From an uncultured Eubacterium sp. (GTDB lineage: Bacteria; Bacillota; Clostridia; Lachnospirales; Lachnospiraceae), in assembly GCA_948470065.1 (NCBI GenBank), contig CAOKNO010000017.1, forward strand, positions 1 to 42,323: a DNA stretch of 42,323 bases. Direction: 5' to 3'. Shown one piece after another: positions 41,200 through 42,323 of the stretch. The position numbers and the translations under genes were made by a program. The notes below the pieces were generated by a model that worked only from the letters and a program-made list of their open reading frames with translations, did not search any database and had not been told where the DNA came from. Numbering within the stretch: the stretch's first letter is position 1; each line of letters opens with the position of its first letter.

Positions 41200-42156
41200 T
41201 TATTTGACCGGATTTAAATATAAATTCAGTAATTGCATTAATTGTTCTGGTACTTCCAATTGTGGAAGGTAAGAAGATTCCTCTATATAAGAACCCTCAA
41301 TGGAAGAATTGTATGAAATATAAGAATCTAGGATTTCATGGCTATCCGGTCTTTTCTCACTTCCAATCAGATAGATGCTATTGTTAATTTTTTTCAGAGC
41401 ATGGACAATATTGATGTTTGTATAGCTTGCCTTTATACTGGACAAAAGGTATTTCCCATGACCGTGCCCAAGGTGCGCAGCTTCGTAATAAGAATCGATT
41501 ACTTTTGTTGGGACTAAATAGTTTTTATAGTAATATGCATGATAAAATATATAGTTTAAATTATGTTTTGTAAATATAAGGTTATAAATCATCGTACCTA
41601 ATACGGGCAATTCAATGAAAAATTTTAACGCATTTTTCCTTTTACTTGGGCTTTTACAAAGATTCTGCAAGCTGGTAGGATTGATAATAATCAGTTTGTT
41701 GAACTGATCTGGTTCCATATTGCAAGCCATAATCGTAAAAGAAGAAGATTCTCCTGTGGCAATAATGTCCGCCTTGCTTCCAATGATGTTTTTGATAAAA
41801 TCGGTGATTAGTTGCACGTATAAAAAATTACTGTACGTCAGGTTCGGTTTCTCACTCCGTCCACAGCCAAGTAAATCAATAGTGTACACCGTATGGTATT
41901 TGGCAAGGTGTTTGACGATTTTCTCCCACTCAAAAGAAGAAGAAGCAGGATTTAAATCATGTACCAGAAGTAATGGGCTGCCCTTCCCTTGCTTTGTATA
42001 AAAAATATCACCATATCTCCATTTATAAAATTTTCCCTTTTCTGTTTTTAATAAATTCTTCCTGCCAGAGGAAAGGTTAATCGCTTTATTCATTCCATAA
42101 AGGCTAATGGCTGTCAATGTAGTTAAGAGCAGACAATTACGAATATGTTTCTTCAT
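41200..42156 (-). CDS. Membrane-anchored alpha/beta-hydrolase-like protein, triad degenerate
   Basis: 318 residues. An N-terminal hydrophobic segment (about 8-25) suggests a signal anchor with the rest outside. The fold is recognisable from LLLVHDLNPASSSFEW, DLLGCGRSEKP and the elbow ATGESSSF, with Ser137 at the nucleophile place. The usual C-terminal His motif (GHLPQLE) reads SYLPQLE with Tyr296, and the usual GxxD acid site reads GSEKRPD. The catalytic His and probably Asp are therefore missing or moved, so it may be a non-enzymatic family member. AT-rich codon use and the nearby mobile-like elements hint at a different history from its neighbours. It runs toward the origin, against replication. 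Confidence 0.7.
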   Translation of the reverse strand: MKKHIRNCLLLTTLTAISLYGMNKAINLSSGRKNLLKTEKGKFYKWRYGDIFYTKQGKGSPLLLVHDLNPASSSFEWEKIVKHLAKYHTVYTIDLLGCGRSEKPNLTYSNFLYVQLITDFIKNIIGSKADIIATGESSSFTIMACNMEPDQFNKLIIINPTSLQNLCKSPSKRKNALKFFIELPVLGTMIYNLIFTKHNLNYIFYHAYYYKNYLVPTKVIDSYYEAAHLGHGHGKYLLSSIKASYTNINIVHALKKINNSIYLIGSEKRPDSHEILDSYISYNSSIEGSYIEESSYLPQLEVPEQLMQLLNLYLNPVK

Positions 42157-42271
42157 TCTGGCATCTCCTTCCTTATTAATTTTATCCCTGCGAAGCAGCT
42201 AGCCGATTAATTATGGTAGAATCTGTGGATGATATATCTCACAGGCAAAGCCTTTCCTGCGTAATTGGGAA

Positions 42272-42323
42272 TAGGTAATTGCGAAACCCTCTCTGGGACA
42301 GACGCGTCTGTCCAATCCATACA
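42272..42323. mobile_element. Second copy of the 142-bp element, cut by the window end
   Basis: The 52 bases match 9583-9634 with a single difference (G for A at 42296), including the full 18-bp palindrome (42296-42313). Orientation is the same as the first copy. It begins 115 bp upstream of the hydrolase start; the first copy ends a similar distance (97 bp) from the kinase start. The bases just before it, GTAATTGGGAA, would be the target duplication. Confidence 0.85.

Overview
The window spans a bacterial replication origin and both arms next to it. Gene order rpmH-rnpA-yidD-yidC-jag-mnmE-mnmG-rsmG on the plus strand faces dnaA-dnaN-yaaA-recF-gyrB-gyrA on the minus strand. This is the classic Bacillota origin layout. 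The moderate GC content, the clostridial RNase P/YidC/Jag types, the YesM/YesN-like two-component pair and the large multidomain secreted glycosidases with bacterial Ig-like repeats suggest an anaerobic gut Clostridia, most likely Lachnospiraceae. The species cannot be named from the sequence alone. Almost every gene points away from the origin, so it is co-directional with replication; the exceptions are the ABC-class ATPase at 14349-16049 and the alpha/beta-hydrolase-like gene at 41200-42156.

Left end (1-9743): a tRNA-Ser(GCU) with a near-consensus promoter, then a minus-strand gene set transcribed right to left: histidine kinase, AraC-type response regulator, solute-binding lipoprotein, and a 1413-residue secreted GH127/GH146-type (DUF1680) beta-L-arabinofuranosidase. 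No permease genes accompany the binding protein. A 142-bp MITE-like element with an 11-bp target duplication lies upstream of the kinase.

9744-16137: a secreted HExxH putative metallopeptidase with a long PDN/PDK repeat linker, the telA-xpaC pair, and a divergently transcribed COG3044-type ABC-class ATPase. A strong bidirectional terminator follows.

16138-24897: a two-gene operon of secreted enzymes, a GH51-type alpha-L-arabinofuranosidase followed by a second GH127/GH146-type enzyme. Both carry lysine-rich Ig-like C-terminal repeats. Together with the left operon they form a sensing and hydrolysis set for arabinose-containing plant polymers (arabinan, arabinogalactan, or hydroxyproline-linked arabino-oligosaccharides). 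The substrate is inferred.

25007-34069: gyrA, gyrB, recF, yaaA, dnaN and dnaA, with DnaA boxes on both sides of dnaA (a bipartite oriC). The densest array (33835-33922) has three tandem boxes and a near-perfect palindrome made of two inverted boxes.

34070-41040: ribosomal protein L34, RNase P protein, membrane insertion (YidD, YidC), the RNA-binding protein Jag/KhpB, and the tRNA/rRNA modification genes mnmE, mnmG and rsmG. 41041-42323: a 97-bp inverted-repeat element, a membrane-anchored alpha/beta-hydrolase-like protein whose catalytic His and Asp appear to be lost, and the first 52 bp of a second copy of the 142-bp element, cut by the window end.
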